A program made the position numbers and the translations under genes. The notes beneath the pieces were generated by a model. That model saw nothing but the letters and a program-made list of their open reading frames with translations. It was not told where the DNA came from and made no database searches. From an uncultured Eggerthellaceae bacterium (lineage in GTDB: Bacteria; Actinomycetota; Coriobacteriia; Coriobacteriales; Eggerthellaceae), in NCBI GenBank assembly GCA_910577495.1, contig CAJTML010000104.1:1-7604 (forward strand): a DNA stretch of 7,604 bases, read 5' to 3'. Of this stretch, positions 6,421 to 7,604 are shown piece after piece (position 1 is the first letter of the stretch; each line of letters opens with the position of its first letter).

Positions 6421-6433
6421 ATTCTAGTATAAT
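6402..6433 (+). promoter_or_regulatory. Predicted sigma-70-type promoter of the radical SAM gene
   Basis: TTGACG (6402-6407) is one base from the -35 consensus. Downstream, TAGTAT (6425-6430) at a 17-base spacer overlaps the perfect TATAAT (6428-6433), which would need a 20-base spacer. Either register puts the transcript start near 6437-6441, leaving a 5' leader of about 40 bases before the ATG at 6479. Confidence 0.62.
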
Positions 6434-6434
6434 A

Positions 6435-6448
6435 CGAACATTTATTCG
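6435..6448. promoter_or_regulatory. Putative LexA/SOS box 1
   Basis: CGAACATTTATTCG matches the Gram-positive damage-box pattern CGAAC-N4-GTTCG at nine of ten defined bases. It starts just after the -10 and covers the predicted transcript start, a classic repressor position. Its place before a putative DNA-repair gene supports it. LexA itself is not in the window. Confidence 0.62.
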
Positions 6449-6450
6449 CG

Positions 6451-6464
6451 CGAACGTTTGATCG
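6451..6464. promoter_or_regulatory. Putative LexA/SOS box 2, in tandem with box 1
   Basis: CGAACGTTTGATCG also matches CGAAC-N4-GTTCG at nine of ten defined bases. It begins 16 bases after box 1 with two bases between the sites, inside the 5' leader. Two near-consensus boxes side by side are unlikely by chance and suggest cooperative repression. Confidence 0.55.
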
Positions 6465-6478
6465 TATGGTGGTGGCTC

Positions 6479-7604
6479 ATGGATATCCTCGAAAAGCTTA
6501 AAATACTCTCTGATGCCGCCAAATACGACGTTGCCTGCACGTCATCGGGCATCACACGCGGCCCGCAAGCGGGCAAAGTTGGGCTTGCTTCTTCTACGGG
6601 ATGCTGTCATAGCTTCACGCCTGATGGGCGCTGTATCACGCTGCTAAAGGTACTCATGACCAATGAGTGCGTCTATGATTGTGCCTACTGCGTAAATCGC
6701 TGCTCAAATGAGGTTCCTCGCGCCAGTTTCACGCCGCAGGAATTAGCTGACCTCACCATGGCATTTTATCGGCGCAACTACATTGAGGGTCTCTTCTTAA
6801 GTTCTGGCGTGGCGAAAAACCCCGACCACACTACCGAACTGATGATCCAAACACTTCGGCTGCTTCGCCATGACTACGCCTTTAACGGCTACATTCACGC
6901 AAAAGCAATCCCAGGAGCGTCTCCTGAGCTCATTGAGCAGCTGGGGCATTTAGCTGATCGCATGAGTGTCAACATGGAGCTACCCTCGCAAGAGAGTCTC
7001 AAGCTCTTAGCGCCCCAGAAAAACAAGCAGCGCATCTTAACTCCCATGCGCCAAATCAAAGATAACATTGCTACTGATCATGAAACGCGCGTACTGACCC
7101 GCAAACGCAACACCTACTACCCTAGTGCCGCCCCGGCAAAAAAGATTCGCTCGTTTGCACCAGCTGGTCAGTCAACGCAAATGATTATTGGCGCCACCCC
7201 CGAAAGTGACTTTCACATCTTGAACTTGTCGGCTGCGCTCTACAAACACTTCTCCCTCAAGCGTGTGTTCTTCAGCGCCTATCTGCCCATCAACCACGAT
7301 GCACGACTCCCGCAAAATGATGCCATACAGCTCAACCGGGAGCATCGCCTCTACCAAGCGGATTGGCTGCTGAGGTTTTATAAGTTTGATGTCAGTGAGC
7401 TCATAGATCAAGACAAACCCTTTTTAGATACCGAGGTTGATCCTAAGGCTAACTGGGCACTCAATCATCTTGACTTCTTCCCGGTCGAAGTGAACACTGC
7501 TCCCCTTGAAGCGCTTCTGCGGGTACCGGGCATAGGTCCTAAAGGCGCCAAACTGATCGTGCAAGCACGCAAGAGAAGTTGCCTCAAGGAAGCTGAATTG
7601 CGCA
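6479..7604 (+). CDS. Putative DNA modification/repair radical SAM protein (3' end outside window)
   Basis: The frame is open from the ATG at 6479 to the window end, giving 375 complete codons; the C-terminus is missing. The family (radical SAM protein linked to uracil-DNA-glycosylase-like genes; TIGR03916 as I recall) is about 420 residues, so some 40 are probably lost. Seen: KLKILSDAAKYDVACTSSG at the N-terminus, GCCHSFTPDGRC (41-52), and the cluster motif CVYDCAYC (Cys64, Cys68, Cys71), which should hold a SAM-binding 4Fe-4S cluster. Near the end is a helix-hairpin-helix, LLRVPGIGPKGAKLIVQARK (346-365), a non-specific DNA-binding element. Extra cysteines (20, 42, 43, 52, 75) are notable. 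The chemistry is not known to me; a DNA repair or base-modification role is the family inference. Two SOS-like boxes at its promoter fit that role. The ribosome site is weak (GGTGGTGG just upstream), and the nearby ATG at 6466 is out of frame. Confidence 0.88.
   Translation, partial: MDILEKLKILSDAAKYDVACTSSGITRGPQAGKVGLASSTGCCHSFTPDGRCITLLKVLMTNECVYDCAYCVNRCSNEVPRASFTPQELADLTMAFYRRNYIEGLFLSSGVAKNPDHTTELMIQTLRLLRHDYAFNGYIHAKAIPGASPELIEQLGHLADRMSVNMELPSQESLKLLAPQKNKQRILTPMRQIKDNIATDHETRVLTRKRNTYYPSAAPAKKIRSFAPAGQSTQMIIGATPESDFHILNLSAALYKHFSLKRVFFSAYLPINHDARLPQNDAIQLNREHRLYQADWLLRFYKFDVSELIDQDKPFLDTEVDPKANWALNHLDFFPVEVNTAPLEALLRVPGIGPKGAKLIVQARKRSCLKEAELR

Noticed and set aside
7172..7411. Minus-strand open frame of 79 codons inside the radical SAM gene
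   Set aside because: The + strand frame carries conserved family sequence throughout this stretch. The antisense translation has no motif.

Overview
The window suggests a Gram-positive bacterium of roughly 50% GC. The signs are strong AAAGGAGG-type Shine-Dalgarno sites, CGAAC(N4)GTTCG-type damage-response operators and the mix of protein families. A mid-GC member of the Coriobacteriia (Eggerthella/Cryptobacterium relatives) is my guess. It rests on general impression rather than a marker gene, so it is low confidence. All recognised genes lie on the + strand. I see no rRNA, tRNA, CRISPR array, insertion sequence or phage gene.

Region A (1-4808) is a run of four genes with gaps of 47, 81 and 49 bases, read here as one operon: the 3' part of a glycine-amidinotransferase-like enzyme, an SNF/NSS-family sodium symporter, a creatininase with its metal and catalytic residues intact, and a BCCT-family transporter. 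Both enzymes act on the guanidino group or its cyclised form, and both transporter families carry small amino acids, methylated amines or creatine-like compounds. The cluster therefore looks like an uptake and interconversion module for creatinine, creatine and related guanidino compounds. No creatinase is in view. One hypothesis is that the amidinotransferase removes the amidino group from creatine, giving arginine plus sarcosine, so that creatinine nitrogen enters arginine catabolism. This is inference. A perfect 11-bp hairpin lies between genes 2 and 3, and two strong hairpins follow gene 4.

Region B (4809-6322) holds those hairpins and then a separate gene for a 421-residue polytopic membrane protein whose C-terminal half matches the CmpB-like 'putative ABC-transporter type IV' family. 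Its function is unknown.

Region C (6323-7604) holds an inverted repeat, a recognisable promoter and two tandem LexA/SOS-like boxes at and just after the -10 element. They precede the first 375 codons of a radical SAM protein of the putative DNA modification/repair type, with a CxxxCxxC cluster motif and a C-terminal helix-hairpin-helix. The gene runs off the window end. The operators fit a DNA-damage role, and the usual uracil-DNA-glycosylase-like partner would be expected just downstream.
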